Positions 26,298 to 35,402 of a stretch of DNA of 64,000 bases are shown here, piece after piece. The DNA comes from Rugamonas sp. A1-17. Its GTDB lineage: Bacteria; Pseudomonadota; Gammaproteobacteria; Burkholderiales; Burkholderiaceae_D. Below the pieces are notes generated by a model. The model saw only the letters and a list, made by a program, of their open reading frames with translations, ran no database searches and had not been told where the DNA came from. The stretch is from positions 248,001-312,000 of the forward strand of contig JAJLPB010000001.1 of NCBI GenBank assembly GCA_025548565.1. The letters run 5' to 3'. The number at the start of each line of letters is the position of its first letter. The stretch's first letter is position 1. The translations under genes were made by a program, and so were the position numbers.

Positions 26298-26966
26298 CTA
26301 GGCCAAAACCTTTTTCAGCCAGGCGCTGATGTGGTCCACTTCTTCCTGGCACAGCGAGTGCTGCATCGCGTAGTCGTGCCATTCGACCTGGTAGCCCAGC
26401 TGCTTGAGCAGGTCGCGCGACTGTTCGGCGCGCGCCACCGGGATCACCGGGTCCATGCGGCCGTGCACCATGAAGATCGGCGTGGCCAGGCTCGCTTGCG
26501 TGTGCTCGGCGGCGGCCTTGGCGGCGATCGGCACGTAGCCCGATAAGCACATCAGGCCGGCCAGCTTTTCCTGCAGACGCATGCCGGTCTGCAGCGTCAT
26601 CGCGCAGCCCTGCGAGAAGCCGGCCAGGATGATGCGATCGGCCGGAATGCCGCGCGCCTTCTCGCGCTCGATCAGCGCCTCGACCTTGGCTTGCGACGCG
26701 CGCAGGCCGGCTTCGTCCTCCTGGCGGCCCAGGTCGCTGGCGACGATGTCGTACCAGGCCCGCATCACGTAGCCGTTGTTGATGGTCACCGGCATGGTGT
26801 CGGCGTTGGGGAAGATGAAGCGGATCGGCGGCAGGCCGCGCAGGTCCAGCTCGTGCAGCATGGGCACGAAGTCGTTGGCGTCCGCGCCCAGGCCGTGCAT
26901 CCAGATGATGGCCACGCTCGGGTTGGCGCCGGTTTCTTTTTCAATGGTTTGCAGCAGGGTGCTCAT
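26298..26966 (-). CDS. Carboxylesterase/phospholipase-type alpha/beta hydrolase
   Basis: 222 aa, the size of the EstB/acyl-protein thioesterase-like family. Oxyanion region WMHGLGADANDF at 22-33, nucleophile S118 in AGFSQGCAM, acid in GRMDPVIP, and His in MQHSLCQEE complete the triad. Cytoplasmic, no signal. It follows mogA by 8 bases and is the last gene of the darP-mogA-esterase operon. It hydrolyses short acyl esters by family analogy. Confidence 0.92.
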   Translation of the reverse strand: MSTLLQTIEKETGANPSVAIIWMHGLGADANDFVPMLHELDLRGLPPIRFIFPNADTMPVTINNGYVMRAWYDIVASDLGRQEDEAGLRASQAKVEALIEREKARGIPADRIILAGFSQGCAMTLQTGMRLQEKLAGLMCLSGYVPIAAKAAAEHTQASLATPIFMVHGRMDPVIPVARAEQSRDLLKQLGYQVEWHDYAMQHSLCQEEVDHISAWLKKVLA

Positions 26967-26974
26967 GGGCGTCC

Positions 26975-27583
26975 TCAGGGTTGGGGGCGTTGCGCGGATT
27001 TGGGGCGGAAGGCCTTGCACACGGCCGGGTCGGTTTCCATGTAGGGGCCGCCGATCAGGTCGACGCAGTAGGGCACGGCGGCGAAGATGCCGCCCACCAG
27101 CGAGGCGCCGGCCGCGTCCTTCAGGCCGCCCAGCGTCTCGGCGATGGCCTTGGGCTGGCCCGGCAGGTTCAGCACCAGCGCGGCGTGGTCGGCGGTCTCG
27201 CGGATCACGGCGGTCTGGCGCGACAGGATGGCGGTCGGCACGAAATGCAGGCTGATCTGGCGCATCTGCTCGCCGAAGCCCGGCATTTCCTTGGTGCCGA
27301 TGGCCAGCGTGGCCTCGGGTGTGACGTCGCGCCGGGCCGGGCCGGTGCCGCCGGTGGTCAGCACCAGGTGGCAGCGGGCCACGTCGACCAGCTCGGTCAG
27401 CGTGGCTTCGATCTGCGCGCGTTCGTCGGCGATCAGGCGGGTTTCAACACGGTAGGGAGTGGTGAGCGCGCGCGCCAGCCAGTCTTGCAGCGCGGGCAGG
27501 CCGAGGTCCTGGTAGACGCCGCCGCTGGCGCGGTCGGACACCGATACCAGGCCGATGACCAGGGTGTCGGTGTTACTCGTCAT
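26975..27583 (-). CDS. mogA: Molybdopterin adenylyltransferase
   Basis: 202 aa. The MPT-binding core TTGGTGPARRDVTPEATLA is the Mog/MoaB signature, and the late LPGQPKAIAETLGG is typical of Mog proteins that adenylylate molybdopterin before metal insertion. The ATG at 27583 lies inside the last codons of darP (11-base overlap), indicating translational coupling; an alternative in-frame ATG at 27604 would add 7 residues. No other molybdenum cofactor genes are in the window. Confidence 0.9.
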   Translation of the reverse strand: MTSNTDTLVIGLVSVSDRASGGVYQDLGLPALQDWLARALTTPYRVETRLIADERAQIEATLTELVDVARCHLVLTTGGTGPARRDVTPEATLAIGTKEMPGFGEQMRQISLHFVPTAILSRQTAVIRETADHAALVLNLPGQPKAIAETLGGLKDAAGASLVGGIFAAVPYCVDLIGGPYMETDPAVCKAFRPKSAQRPQP

Positions 27584-28181
27584 CGGACTCGCTGTCTTGC
27601 TCATCGTCGGCGGAGGCTGCGGCCGGCTTGTTCTTGCCCGCTTCGATCTGCTTGAGGATCTGGAAGATCTCGCGATACGCCTTCGGCGGCTTGTTCTCGG
27701 CCTGTTCCTTGCGCGCGTTGCGGATCAGGGTGCGCAGGTGCTGCACGTCCAGTTCCGGGTTTTCCGCCAGCAGCGTGGTGAGCGCCTTGTCGTCGGTGAG
27801 CAGCTTGTCGCGGCGGCGCTCCAGCGCGTGCATGGCGGCGGTCTCGGACTTGGAGGCGCCTTTCCACGAATCGATGGCTTGCTGGATCACGGCCACTTCG
27901 GTCTCGTCCAGGGTGCGCATCTTCTTGCCGACGAATTGCAGCGCGCGGCGCCGGCCTTCGTGGTTGGTGATCTGCTGGCACTCGAGGATGGCGTCGCGCA
28001 CGTCCTCGGGCATGGGCACGCGCTTGACGCGGTCGCGCGGCGATTCGACCAGGGTCTCGCCCATTTTCTGCAGGGCGTCGGACTGGCGCTTGAGTTCGGA
28101 TTTGGAAGGACGTTCGTACTCTTGCTCGAATTCGGTGGAGCTGAAGCCCACGCCGCCGCTGCCGCGATTGGGATTTACCAT
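27573..28181 (-). CDS. darP: Ribosome biogenesis factor DarP (YjgA, DUF615)
   Basis: 202 aa. The family core is obvious: SKSELKRQSDALQKMGE near the N-terminus, RRRALQFVGKKMR in the middle and AYREIFQILKQI near the end. DarP binds late-stage 50S precursors in E. coli. The C-terminus is a short acidic tail. In proteobacteria this gene often lies next to pmbA, and here it is divergent from pmbA with about 95 bases between the start codons. Confidence 0.93.
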   Translation of the reverse strand: MVNPNRGSGGVGFSSTEFEQEYERPSKSELKRQSDALQKMGETLVESPRDRVKRVPMPEDVRDAILECQQITNHEGRRRALQFVGKKMRTLDETEVAVIQQAIDSWKGASKSETAAMHALERRRDKLLTDDKALTTLLAENPELDVQHLRTLIRNARKEQAENKPPKAYREIFQILKQIEAGKNKPAAASADDEQDSESDDE

Positions 28182-28275
28182 AATATTAACTTTCTGTCAG
28201 GCGCGTGGCCGCACCTGTAAACTGTAAACGACTGCTATGATACCTGTTTTAGCGCCCACCCGAAGATTACAGCCC

Positions 28276-29628
28276 ATGAGCGATACCCATTTCACCCACA
28301 CCCAGGACCAGTTGAAGCAGCTTGCACGCGACGTGTTGGCGTTTGCCAAGGCGCAAGGCGGCACCGATTGCGCCGTCGAAATCAGCGAGGGCAGCGGCCT
28401 GTCGGTGTCGGTACGCAAGAGCAAGATCGAGACCATCGAGCAAAACAAGGACAAGGGCATGGGGGTGACGGTGTTCATCGGCCAGCGCCGCGGCAACGCC
28501 AGCACCTCTGACTTTTCCCCCGCCGCGCTGAAGGCGACGGTGGAGGCGGCTTACAACATCGCCCGCTTCACCTCGGACGACGATTGCGCCGGCCTGGCCG
28601 ACGCCGACCAGCTGGAAATGGCGCCGCGCGACCTCAAGCTGTTCTATCCGTGGGACATCAGCACCGCCGACGCGGTGGCGCTGGCCCAGCGCGCCGAGGC
28701 GGCCGGTTTCGCGGTCGATCCGCGCGTGACCAATTCCGAGGGCGCCGGCGTGCACGTGCAGCAGTCGCACTTCGTGGCGGCCAACTCGCGCGGCTTCATC
28801 GGCGGTTATCCATACTCGCGCCACACGCTGTCGGTGGCCATGATCGCCGGCAAGGGCGCGAAGATGCAGCGCGACGACTGGTACACCTCGGTGCGCGACG
28901 CCAAGCAGATGTCGGCGCCGGAAGCGATCGGCCGTTACGCGGCCGAGCGCGCGCTGGCGCGCCTGAACGCGCGCACCATCGACACCCGCACCTGTCCGGT
29001 GCTGTTCGAGGCGCCGCTGGCGGCCGGTCTGCTGGGCGCCTTCGTGCAGGCGACCTCGGGCGGTTCGCTATACCGCAAGTCCAGCTTCCTGCTCGACTCG
29101 CTGGGCAAGCAGGTGCTGCCCAAGCATATCCAGATTAAGGAAGATCCGCATGTGATCGGCGGCGTCGGTTCGGCGCCGTTCGACGAGGAGGGCGTGCGCA
29201 CCGTCAAGCGTGACGTGGTCAAGGATGGCGTGGTGCAGGGGTATTTCCTGTCGACCTATTCGGCGCGCAAGCTGGGCATGAAGACCACCGGCAACGCCGG
29301 CGGCTCGCACAACCTGTCGCTGACCTCGTCGCTGACCAAGAAGGGCGACGACTTCGCCGCCATGCTGCGCAAGATGGGCACCGGCCTGCTGGTGACCGAG
29401 CTGATGGGCCAGGGCACCAACTATGTGACCGGCGACTATTCGCGCGGCGCGTCGGGCTATTGGGTCGAGAACGGCGTGATCCAGTATCCGGTGGAAGAGA
29501 TCACCATCGCCGGCAACATGAAGGACATGCTGGCGCAGATCGTCGCGGTGGGCGCCGATGTGCTGGTGCGCGGCACCAAGCAGACCGGCTCCATCCTGAT
29601 CGAGAACATGGTGGTGGCGGGCGGCTGA
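28276..29628 (+). CDS. pmbA: Metalloprotease subunit PmbA (TldE)
   Basis: 450 aa, normal length. Recognisable TldD/PmbA features: VEISEGSGLSVSVRKSKIE at the N-terminus, GMGVTVFIGQRRGNASTSD, NARTIDTRTCPVLFEAPLAAG in the middle (cited by position), and the C-terminal TGDYSRGASGYWVENG. PmbA acts with TldD as a heterodimeric protease that processes microcin precursors and degrades CcdA; TldD is not in the window. ATG at 28276 was chosen because the longer frame runs into the promoter region shared with darP. Confidence 0.94.
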   Translation: MSDTHFTHTQDQLKQLARDVLAFAKAQGGTDCAVEISEGSGLSVSVRKSKIETIEQNKDKGMGVTVFIGQRRGNASTSDFSPAALKATVEAAYNIARFTSDDDCAGLADADQLEMAPRDLKLFYPWDISTADAVALAQRAEAAGFAVDPRVTNSEGAGVHVQQSHFVAANSRGFIGGYPYSRHTLSVAMIAGKGAKMQRDDWYTSVRDAKQMSAPEAIGRYAAERALARLNARTIDTRTCPVLFEAPLAAGLLGAFVQATSGGSLYRKSSFLLDSLGKQVLPKHIQIKEDPHVIGGVGSAPFDEEGVRTVKRDVVKDGVVQGYFLSTYSARKLGMKTTGNAGGSHNLSLTSSLTKKGDDFAAMLRKMGTGLLVTELMGQGTNYVTGDYSRGASGYWVENGVIQYPVEEITIAGNMKDMLAQIVAVGADVLVRGTKQTGSILIENMVVAGG

Positions 29629-29630
29629 GT

Positions 29631-30746
29631 CTACTCGCGCTTGCACAAGGTGCTCGACGGCAGGCCGCAGGCGATCAGGCGGCCGACGCCGGGGTTGGTC
29701 AGGTAGTTCAGGTGGGCGTAGTCCGGGCGTTCCAGCAGGCCGAAGTAGGTCGGCGCGTTGGAGGCCAGGATGTTGTAGACCACCACGCCTTCGCCGGCGT
29801 ATCGATCCGCCGGCAAGGTGTACGACAGTAAATCATTGGGATCGGTGAACGCCACCAGCGTCAGGCGCTGGTCCGCCGCCATGCGCTTGGCGGGCAGGCG
29901 CTTTTGCAGTAGCCGTTGCAGGCTGTCCGGGCCGGCCGCGGCCAGCGTCGCGGCGCCGATCTGCTGGTCCGCCAGCGACAGCAGCGGAATCTGGTTGGCC
30001 GCCATCACCAGCAGGCGCAGGCGGTCCACGGCGCGCTGCGCCACCAGCGCCGCCGGCGAGCCGGGCGCTTCCTCCGACATGCGCAGCAAGGTATCGAACA
30101 GGATCTTGCTGCCCATGCTATGCGAAATCACCACCAGCGGCACCTCGGGCGAGGTCTCGCTCGTTCCCATCACTTGCAGGATCGCGTCGCGCATGCGGCG
30201 CTGGATGTCGTCGCGCGCCACGCCCTGGTAGACCAGCGCGTCGGGCAGGCAGTCGTCGATCAGGCCGTCCTTGAAGCGGGCGTTGAGCCGCGCGCGCGAC
30301 GGCGTGAACGGCGGCGTGCCCTCGCAGATGGACGACTTGCCGGTCTGGTCGTAGCACAGCTGGCGCTTGAGCGGCGTGGTCAGCGGCGACCAGATCAGCG
30401 CGTCGAAGCGCAGCTTGCCGGCCGAGGTGGCCACGTTGGACGAGACGATCTGGATCTGCGGCCCGCCAGTGCCCGCCGCGCGTGCGGAGGTGGGACTGGT
30501 GGCGGCCGTGATCGGCTGCATCAGCTGCGCCACGACCACCCCGGCCCAGCTGGTGTCGTGGGTGCAGATGCCGTGCACCAGCAGCACATCGGCGGACTTG
30601 CCGCCGGCGCGGGCGGCCAGGTCGATCAGGCCGGGGAAGCTGGTGTTGGCGTCGAGCGGTTGCGGCGGGCGGTAGGGGGTGGAACAGGCGCACAGCGTCA
30701 GCACAATCAGCAATAGTGCGCGGCGTATTTGAGTCAGGGTATTCAT
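29631..30746 (-). CDS. Lipoprotein with alpha/beta-hydrolase domain
   Basis: 371 aa. Signal and lipobox LCAC (Cys21). The hydrolase fold begins with DVLLVHGICTHDTSWAG (oxyanion region) and has a nucleophile elbow VVISHSMGSKILFD, a variant of GxSxG with His in the first position, and a likely late His near DYAHLNYL. An insertion between these contains a Cys pair (RQLCYDQ, SSICEG) that could form a disulfide. It is probably a periplasmic or outer-membrane-tethered lipase/esterase; substrate unknown. Convergent with pmbA, 2 bases apart. Confidence 0.75.
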   Translation of the reverse strand: MNTLTQIRRALLLIVLTLCACSTPYRPPQPLDANTSFPGLIDLAARAGGKSADVLLVHGICTHDTSWAGVVVAQLMQPITAATSPTSARAAGTGGPQIQIVSSNVATSAGKLRFDALIWSPLTTPLKRQLCYDQTGKSSICEGTPPFTPSRARLNARFKDGLIDDCLPDALVYQGVARDDIQRRMRDAILQVMGTSETSPEVPLVVISHSMGSKILFDTLLRMSEEAPGSPAALVAQRAVDRLRLLVMAANQIPLLSLADQQIGAATLAAAGPDSLQRLLQKRLPAKRMAADQRLTLVAFTDPNDLLSYTLPADRYAGEGVVVYNILASNAPTYFGLLERPDYAHLNYLTNPGVGRLIACGLPSSTLCKRE

Positions 30747-30843
30747 GCTGAACCTCCAGTGGCGGCGCGCGGATGCGCCGATGAGGTCCAGTGTATTTTT
30801 CCCTACGGCGGCGACCTTGTCGCGCCGCAGGGAAGAGGTCAGC

Positions 30844-31974
30844 TTACTGCTGCGCCACCAGCGATTGCAGCACAGGCTGCAGGATGGACTTGCCCAGTTC
30901 GGCGCTGCGGGCGCCGTTCCAGCCGGTCTCCGGATCCGGATCGTTGGCGTTGTCCTTGAACGGCATCTCCAAGGTTAGCGACAGGCAGCCGAAGGCGTGG
31001 GTGATGTGCGGCGAGCCCATCGTCAACGTCTCGTCGGTGTACGGGGTTTCGCCGTAGCCGTGCTCGTCCTGGAAGTCCGGGCTGGCGACCAGGAAATTGT
31101 CGATGAAGTATTGCTGCGCTTCAGCCTGGTCCGGCGTGAAGTTCGGCAGCGACTCGCTGCCCGCCACGAACACGTAAGGCAGGCCTTCGTCGCCGTGGAT
31201 GTCCAGGCACAGGTCGCAACCCACTTCCAGCATCTTGTTCTTGACTAGGAACACTTCGGGGCTGCGCTCCATGGTTGGGTTCAGCCACTCGCGGTTCAGG
31301 TTGGCGCCGGCCGCGTTGGTGCGCAGGTTGCCGCGCACCGAACCGTCCGGGTTCATGTTCGGCACCACGTAGAACACCGCTTCGTTCAGGCACTGGCGGC
31401 CGAAGGGATTGGCCGGGTCCAGCAGCGCCTCGACCATGCCTTCGACAAACCACTCGGCCATCGTCTCGCCCGGATGCTGGCGTGCGATGACCCAGACTTT
31501 TTGATCCGCTTCGGGATCGCCGATGACCAGCATGTTCAGATCGCGGCCGTCGATGGTGCTGCCCAGGTCGACCAGCTTGACCAGCGGCGACAGTTGCGCG
31601 TTATCCAGCAGCGACAGGTGGCGTTCCCACGAGTACGGCTCGAAATAGGCGTAGTAGACGCTGTCGTATTCCGGCGTGTGGTTGATGGTCATCACGGAGC
31701 CATCGTAGGTGGTTGGCACGCGGAACCAGTTGTCGCGGTCGTAGCTGGCGACGGCCTGGTAATCCTTCCAGCCGTCCGGATAGGCGGCGCTGCCGGCGTT
31801 CAGGAAGCGCAGCGACAGCGGCGTGGACTGCGCGCCCTGCACGCGGAAATAAAACCATTGGGTGATGTCCGCGTGGGAGTCTTTGCGGATGTTCAGGTCG
31901 ATAGCGGCCGGATCGTCGGCACGCAAGACCTCGATGGCGCCGGCGTCGAATTGCTGGCTGATTTTGATAGACAT
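30844..31974 (-). CDS. M14 family zinc carboxypeptidase (cytosolic-type)
   Basis: 376 aa. Zinc ligands H167-x-x-E170 (RQHPGETMAEW) and H260 (DIHGDE), substrate-binding N226-R228 region (GANLNREW), and catalytic E336 (LTLEMPFK). The preceding ~130-residue beta domain with the WFYFRVQ motif is the N-terminal domain of cytosolic carboxypeptidases (AGBL/Nna1-like), which in eukaryotes trim glutamate chains. No signal peptide. Bacterial members are poorly studied. It stands between a lipoprotein hydrolase and the 84-bp palindrome. Confidence 0.92.
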   Translation of the reverse strand: MSIKISQQFDAGAIEVLRADDPAAIDLNIRKDSHADITQWFYFRVQGAQSTPLSLRFLNAGSAAYPDGWKDYQAVASYDRDNWFRVPTTYDGSVMTINHTPEYDSVYYAYFEPYSWERHLSLLDNAQLSPLVKLVDLGSTIDGRDLNMLVIGDPEADQKVWVIARQHPGETMAEWFVEGMVEALLDPANPFGRQCLNEAVFYVVPNMNPDGSVRGNLRTNAAGANLNREWLNPTMERSPEVFLVKNKMLEVGCDLCLDIHGDEGLPYVFVAGSESLPNFTPDQAEAQQYFIDNFLVASPDFQDEHGYGETPYTDETLTMGSPHITHAFGCLSLTLEMPFKDNANDPDPETGWNGARSAELGKSILQPVLQSLVAQQ

Positions 31975-32049
31975 GGCTGAATCCCGGTAAATTCTATGTA
32001 AGAAGTTTGTTTGCGCTTGTGGCGCAGTGGCGACATGATACAGGGTCTG

Positions 32050-32133
32050 GGGTCAAGTCTGACATTCGGACACGGGCTCTGCTGTAAGCGGCCGCTTACA
32101 GCAGAGCCCGTGTCCGAATGTCAGACTTGACCC
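32050..32133. repeat. Perfect 84-bp palindrome (two 42-bp arms, no spacer)
   Basis: Bases 32050-32091 are the exact reverse complement of 32092-32133; the centre is AAGCGGCCGCTT and the symmetry ends where 32134 (T) would have to pair with 32049 (G). It lies between the end of paaX and the start of the M14 carboxypeptidase gene, both on the minus strand. Neither side has a clear T run, so it is not a standard terminator. The arm, containing GTCAAGTCTGACATTCGGAC, may be a mobile repetitive element inserted head to head. No second copy was noticed in the window. Confidence 0.95.
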
Positions 32134-32154
32134 TAGGTCGGCGCCATCTCGGCG

Positions 32155-33081
32155 CTAAGCCAGTCCGCCGAAGCGGTCGAAGAAGGCGGGCTCGGCGGCG
32201 GGGGCGGTGGCGTCCTCGCGGCGCAGCGTGGTGTCGATGTGCTGCTCGGCCGCGGCGAACACGGCCAGGTAGATCGCGCGCGTGAGCTCGTAGGCCAGCG
32301 CGCCCGGCCACGGCGTCGGCAGCAGCTCGACCGGCAACTGCGGATCGTGCAGCTGCACCCGCCGGTAGGCGTGGATCAGCAAGGTGCGGATCACGTAGGC
32401 CTGCTGCGGCGCCAATCCGCCGTCCGCCAAGGCCGCCTGCACCGCCGCCAGCAGCGGCCCGAACTGCGAAATGAAGTGCTGATAGCCCTGCGCCACGCCG
32501 CTCAGATCCCAGCCCGCCGCCACCAGCTCGCTCAACGGCCGGCCGCTGACCTGCCGCATGGCCTTGCCCTGTACCACGTACAGCTTGCCGTCCACCCCCA
32601 GTCGCTTGAGCAACTCGTCGAGCGCCGGACCGTCGGCCGCCGGATGGCCCATGATGCCGGGCGCGATCACGCTATAGCCTTCCCACAGCAACTCTTTGCG
32701 CACCGCGCTGCGCTCGGCCGCGTTCAGCGCGCCGTCGCCGTTGAGGATCAAGGTCCAGCTGCCGTCCCAATGCACATTGAGCGGCGCGTAGATGCGGCGG
32801 TAGGCGTGCACGAAGCGCGCCATGGCCGGTGCCGTGATCGCGTACGAGCTGCGTCGACCGTCCCGTTGCGCGCCCAACCAACCCTCCTGCGCCAGCCGGA
32901 ATACCGCCGTGCGAAGCAGCCGGTCGTTGACGCCGAACGGCGCCAGCAGCTCGATCAGGCTGCCCAGCCACACCATGCCCCCGTGCGGCACGATGGCGTC
33001 GCCGAAAATGGTCACCACCAGCGATTTCGAGCGGGGCGGGTCGCTGGCCAAAAATCCGGCTATCCAGTCGTTGCAATTCAT
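32155..33081 (-). CDS. paaX: Phenylacetate operon repressor PaaX
   Basis: 308 aa. The N-terminal winged helix (residues ~15-80, including [21 protein letters not shown]) and the central [15 protein letters not shown] stretch match PaaX; the C-terminal PaaX domain includes the [17 protein letters not shown] block typical of the family. It represses the phenylacetate genes and is released by phenylacetyl-CoA. ATG at 33081 is preferred over an upstream in-frame start that reads through the intergenic region. It is divergent from paaA with 176 bases between. Confidence 0.93.
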   Translation of the reverse strand: MNCNDWIAGFLASDPPRSKSLVVTIFGDAIVPHGGMVWLGSLIELLAPFGVNDRLLRTAVFRLAQEGWLGAQRDGRRSSYAITAPAMARFVHAYRRIYAPLNVHWDGSWTLILNGDGALNAAERSAVRKELLWEGYSVIAPGIMGHPAADGPALDELLKRLGVDGKLYVVQGKAMRQVSGRPLSELVAAGWDLSGVAQGYQHFISQFGPLLAAVQAALADGGLAPQQAYVIRTLLIHAYRRVQLHDPQLPVELLPTPWPGALAYELTRAIYLAVFAAAEQHIDTTLRREDATAPAAEPAFFDRFGGLA

Positions 33082-33179
33082 GGGCGAACTTCTCTTTCTA
33101 TACACACAGACAAGAGTTTACTTTGCCTGACCATCGGCGCAGCATTTATTTCTCGTCCCTTGCCGATGGGATACTGATT

Positions 33180-33195
33180 TGTGATCTGAGTCAAA
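33180..33195. promoter_or_regulatory. CRP-like half-conserved site in the paaX-paaA intergenic region
   Basis: The sequence TGTGATCTGAGTCAAA has the spacing of a CRP/FNR-family site (TGTGA-N6-TCAnA), with the right half one mismatch from TCACA. It lies 63 bases upstream of paaA. In E. coli, paa genes are CRP-activated and PaaX-repressed, which is the reason for noting it; in a betaproteobacterium the relevance is uncertain. No PaaX operator could be identified with confidence. Confidence 0.3.
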
Positions 33196-33257
33196 AAAAA
33201 CGTAGTCAAAGCAAAATATGTATCGTATTATTGATCATCAGCGATGAGGAGACAGCG

Positions 33258-34244
33258 ATGTATGCACAAATGGTGGAGACGGGCCTGAGCACGGTCCGCA
33301 CGGCGGACGATATGGCCGCCGACGAGCGCGCCTTCCAGGCCCGCATCGATGAAGGTGTCAAGATCGAGGCCAAGGACTGGATGCCGGACGCCTACCGCAA
33401 GACCCTGATCCGGCAGATTTCCCAGCACGCCCACTCGGAAATCGTTGGCCAGCTGCCCGAGGGTAACTGGGTGACGCGCGCGCCTACCTTGAAACGCAAA
33501 TCCATCCTGCTGGCCAAGATCCAGGACGAGGCCGGCCACGGCCTGTACCTGTACAGCGCCGCCGAGACGCTGGGCGTGTCGCGCGACGAGCTGCTGGCCG
33601 CCCTCCACAGCGGCAAGGCCAAGTATTCCAGCATCTTCAACTATCCGACCCTGTCGTGGGCCGACATGGGCGCCATCGGCTGGCTGGTCGACGGCTCGGC
33701 CATCATCAACCAGATCCCGCTGTGCCGCTGCTCCTACGGCCCGTACGCGCGCGCCATGATCCGCGTCTGCAAGGAGGAATCCTTCCATGCCCGCCAAGGC
33801 TACGACATCATGATGTCGCTGGCGCGCGGCACGCCGGAGCAAAAAGCCATGGCGCAGGATGCGCTCAACCGCTGGTGGTGGCCGTCGCTGATGATGTTCG
33901 GCCCATCCGACGCGGAATCGGTCAACAGCGCGCAATCGGCGCAGTGGCGCATCAAGCTGTTCTCCAACGATGAACTGCGCCAGCGCATGGTCGACCAGAC
34001 CGTCCCGCAAGCGGAGTACCTGGGCCTGACCATCCCCGACCCTGATTTGAAATTCAACGCCGACACCGGCCACTACGAGTTCGGCGCCATCGACTGGAGC
34101 GAATTCCACAACGTCCTGAAGGGCAACGGCCCGTGCAACCGGGAGCGCTTGCGCACCCGCGTCAAGGCCTGGGAGGACGGCGCCTGGTTCCGCGACGCGC
34201 TGGTGGCACACGCCGATAAACAAGCCGCCGCCAAGGCAGCCTGA
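33258..34244 (+). CDS. paaA: 1,2-phenylacetyl-CoA epoxidase subunit PaaA
   Basis: 328 aa catalytic subunit of the multicomponent epoxidase that turns phenylacetyl-CoA into ring-1,2-epoxyphenylacetyl-CoA. Ferritin-like di-iron segments are visible: [17 protein letters not shown] and [14 protein letters not shown]. The ATG at 33258 has GATGAGGAGA just upstream; an earlier in-frame start would extend into the promoter. First gene of the long plus-strand cluster. Confidence 0.96.
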   Translation: MYAQMVETGLSTVRTADDMAADERAFQARIDEGVKIEAKDWMPDAYRKTLIRQISQHAHSEIVGQLPEGNWVTRAPTLKRKSILLAKIQDEAGHGLYLYSAAETLGVSRDELLAALHSGKAKYSSIFNYPTLSWADMGAIGWLVDGSAIINQIPLCRCSYGPYARAMIRVCKEESFHARQGYDIMMSLARGTPEQKAMAQDALNRWWWPSLMMFGPSDAESVNSAQSAQWRIKLFSNDELRQRMVDQTVPQAEYLGLTIPDPDLKFNADTGHYEFGAIDWSEFHNVLKGNGPCNRERLRTRVKAWEDGAWFRDALVAHADKQAAAKAA

Positions 34245-34251
34245 CTATCGC

Positions 34252-34331
34252 CGTCACTCCCGCGCAAGCGGGAGTCCATGCTGATTGCGAGCCGCTAACG
34301 TACTATGGATTCCCGCCTGCGCGGGGACGAC
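34252..34331. repeat. Palindromic intergenic repeat, copy 1
   Basis: Two hairpins in inverted orientation: CTCCCGCGCAAGCGGGAG at the left and TTCCCGCCTGCGCGGGGA at the right, with inner GTCCAT and ATGGAT halves. This is the widespread dispersed element built on CATTCCCGC.GCGGGAATCCA units. It fills the paaA-paaB gap and stops just before the paaB ribosome binding site. A related copy is at 42520-42581. It could attenuate or stabilise the operon transcript. Confidence 0.8.
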
Positions 34332-34342
34332 AAGGAGATGAT

Positions 34343-34627
34343 ATGAGCAAAGAATGGCCACTGTGGGAAGTCTTCATCCGCAGCCAGCACGGGTTGGCGC
34401 ACAAGCACGTCGGCAGCCTGCACGCGCCGGACGCCGAGATGGCGGTCAACAACGCGCGCGACGTCTACACCCGCCGCAATGAAGGCGTGAGCATCTGGGT
34501 GGTGCGCGCGGCCGACATCGTCGCCAGCAGCCCTGGCGACAAGGGCGCGCTGTTCGAGCCGTCCAACAGCAAGGTGTACCGCCATCCGACCTTCTTCCCG
34601 ATGCCGGAAGAAGTCAAGAACCTGTAA
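34343..34627 (+). CDS. paaB: 1,2-phenylacetyl-CoA epoxidase subunit PaaB
   Basis: 94 aa, usual size. WPLWEVFIRSQHGLAHKHVG at the N-terminus and the SIWVVRAADIVAS segment are diagnostic of PaaB, a small structural/regulatory subunit that organises PaaAC complexes. RBS AAGGAGA lies 7 bases upstream. It is separated from paaA by a palindromic repeat of ~80 bases. Confidence 0.96.
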   Translation: MSKEWPLWEVFIRSQHGLAHKHVGSLHAPDAEMAVNNARDVYTRRNEGVSIWVVRAADIVASSPGDKGALFEPSNSKVYRHPTFFPMPEEVKNL

Positions 34628-34639
34628 GCGGAGTCCAAC

Positions 34640-35392
34640 GTGCAGACCAAAGTAAACTACCTGCTGCGCCTCGGCGACAATGCCCTGATCCTGAGCCAGC
34701 AACTGTGCCAGCTGTGCGGCAAGGGCCCGGCGCTGGAAGAGGACATGGCGCTGACCAACGTGGCGCTGGACCTGCTGGGCCAGACACGCCTGTGGTACGA
34801 ATACGCGGGCGAGCTGGAAGGCGCTGGCCGCGACGAGGACAAGCTGGCCTACCATCGCGACGCCCACGATTTCAAGAACTGCCTGCTGCTGGAACAACCG
34901 AACGGCAACTACGCCGACACCATGGTGCGCCAGTTCTTCTTCGACGCCTGGCACTACTTCCTGATCGTCGGCCTGACGCGCAGCAGTGACGCGCGCATCG
35001 CCGCCATCGCCGAGAAATCGCTGAAGGAAGTGACTTACCATCTGCGCCGCAGCGGCGACTTGGTGGTGCGCCTGGGCGACGGCACGGACGTCAGCCACGC
35101 CAAGACGCAGGCCGCCGTCAATGATCTGTGGATGTACAGCGGCGAAGTGTTCGCCTACGATGCGGTCGATGAAGCGATGGTGGCGGAAGGCGTGGCCCCC
35201 GCCGCCGCCGACCTGCGCGCGCAATGGCTGGCGCACGTGGCAGAGATCTTCGCCGAAGCCACGCTGACCATGCCGCCGGCCGACGCCTGGATGCAAAGCG
35301 GCGGTAAGCAAGGCCGCCACAGCGAGCACCTGGGCTACATCTTGGCCGAGATGCAGTTCCTGCAGCGCGCCTATCCCGGCGCGACCTGGTAA
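34640..35392 (+). CDS. paaC: 1,2-phenylacetyl-CoA epoxidase subunit PaaC
   Basis: 250 aa, GTG start 12 bases after paaB. Ferritin-like structural subunit that pairs with PaaA; recognisable by LRLGDNALILSQQLCQLCGK, LTNVALDLLGQTRLWYEYAG and RQFFFDAWHYFLI. PaaC retains helical bundle form but not full di-iron function in characterised enzymes. Confidence 0.95.
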   Translation: MQTKVNYLLRLGDNALILSQQLCQLCGKGPALEEDMALTNVALDLLGQTRLWYEYAGELEGAGRDEDKLAYHRDAHDFKNCLLLEQPNGNYADTMVRQFFFDAWHYFLIVGLTRSSDARIAAIAEKSLKEVTYHLRRSGDLVVRLGDGTDVSHAKTQAAVNDLWMYSGEVFAYDAVDEAMVAEGVAPAAADLRAQWLAHVAEIFAEATLTMPPADAWMQSGGKQGRHSEHLGYILAEMQFLQRAYPGATW

Positions 35393-35402
35393 GAGGCCGG
35401 CA

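Noticed and set aside
32050..32133. The palindrome as a rho-independent terminator of paaX
   Set aside because: No T run follows the stem on either strand and the stem has no loop; ordinary terminators are much shorter.
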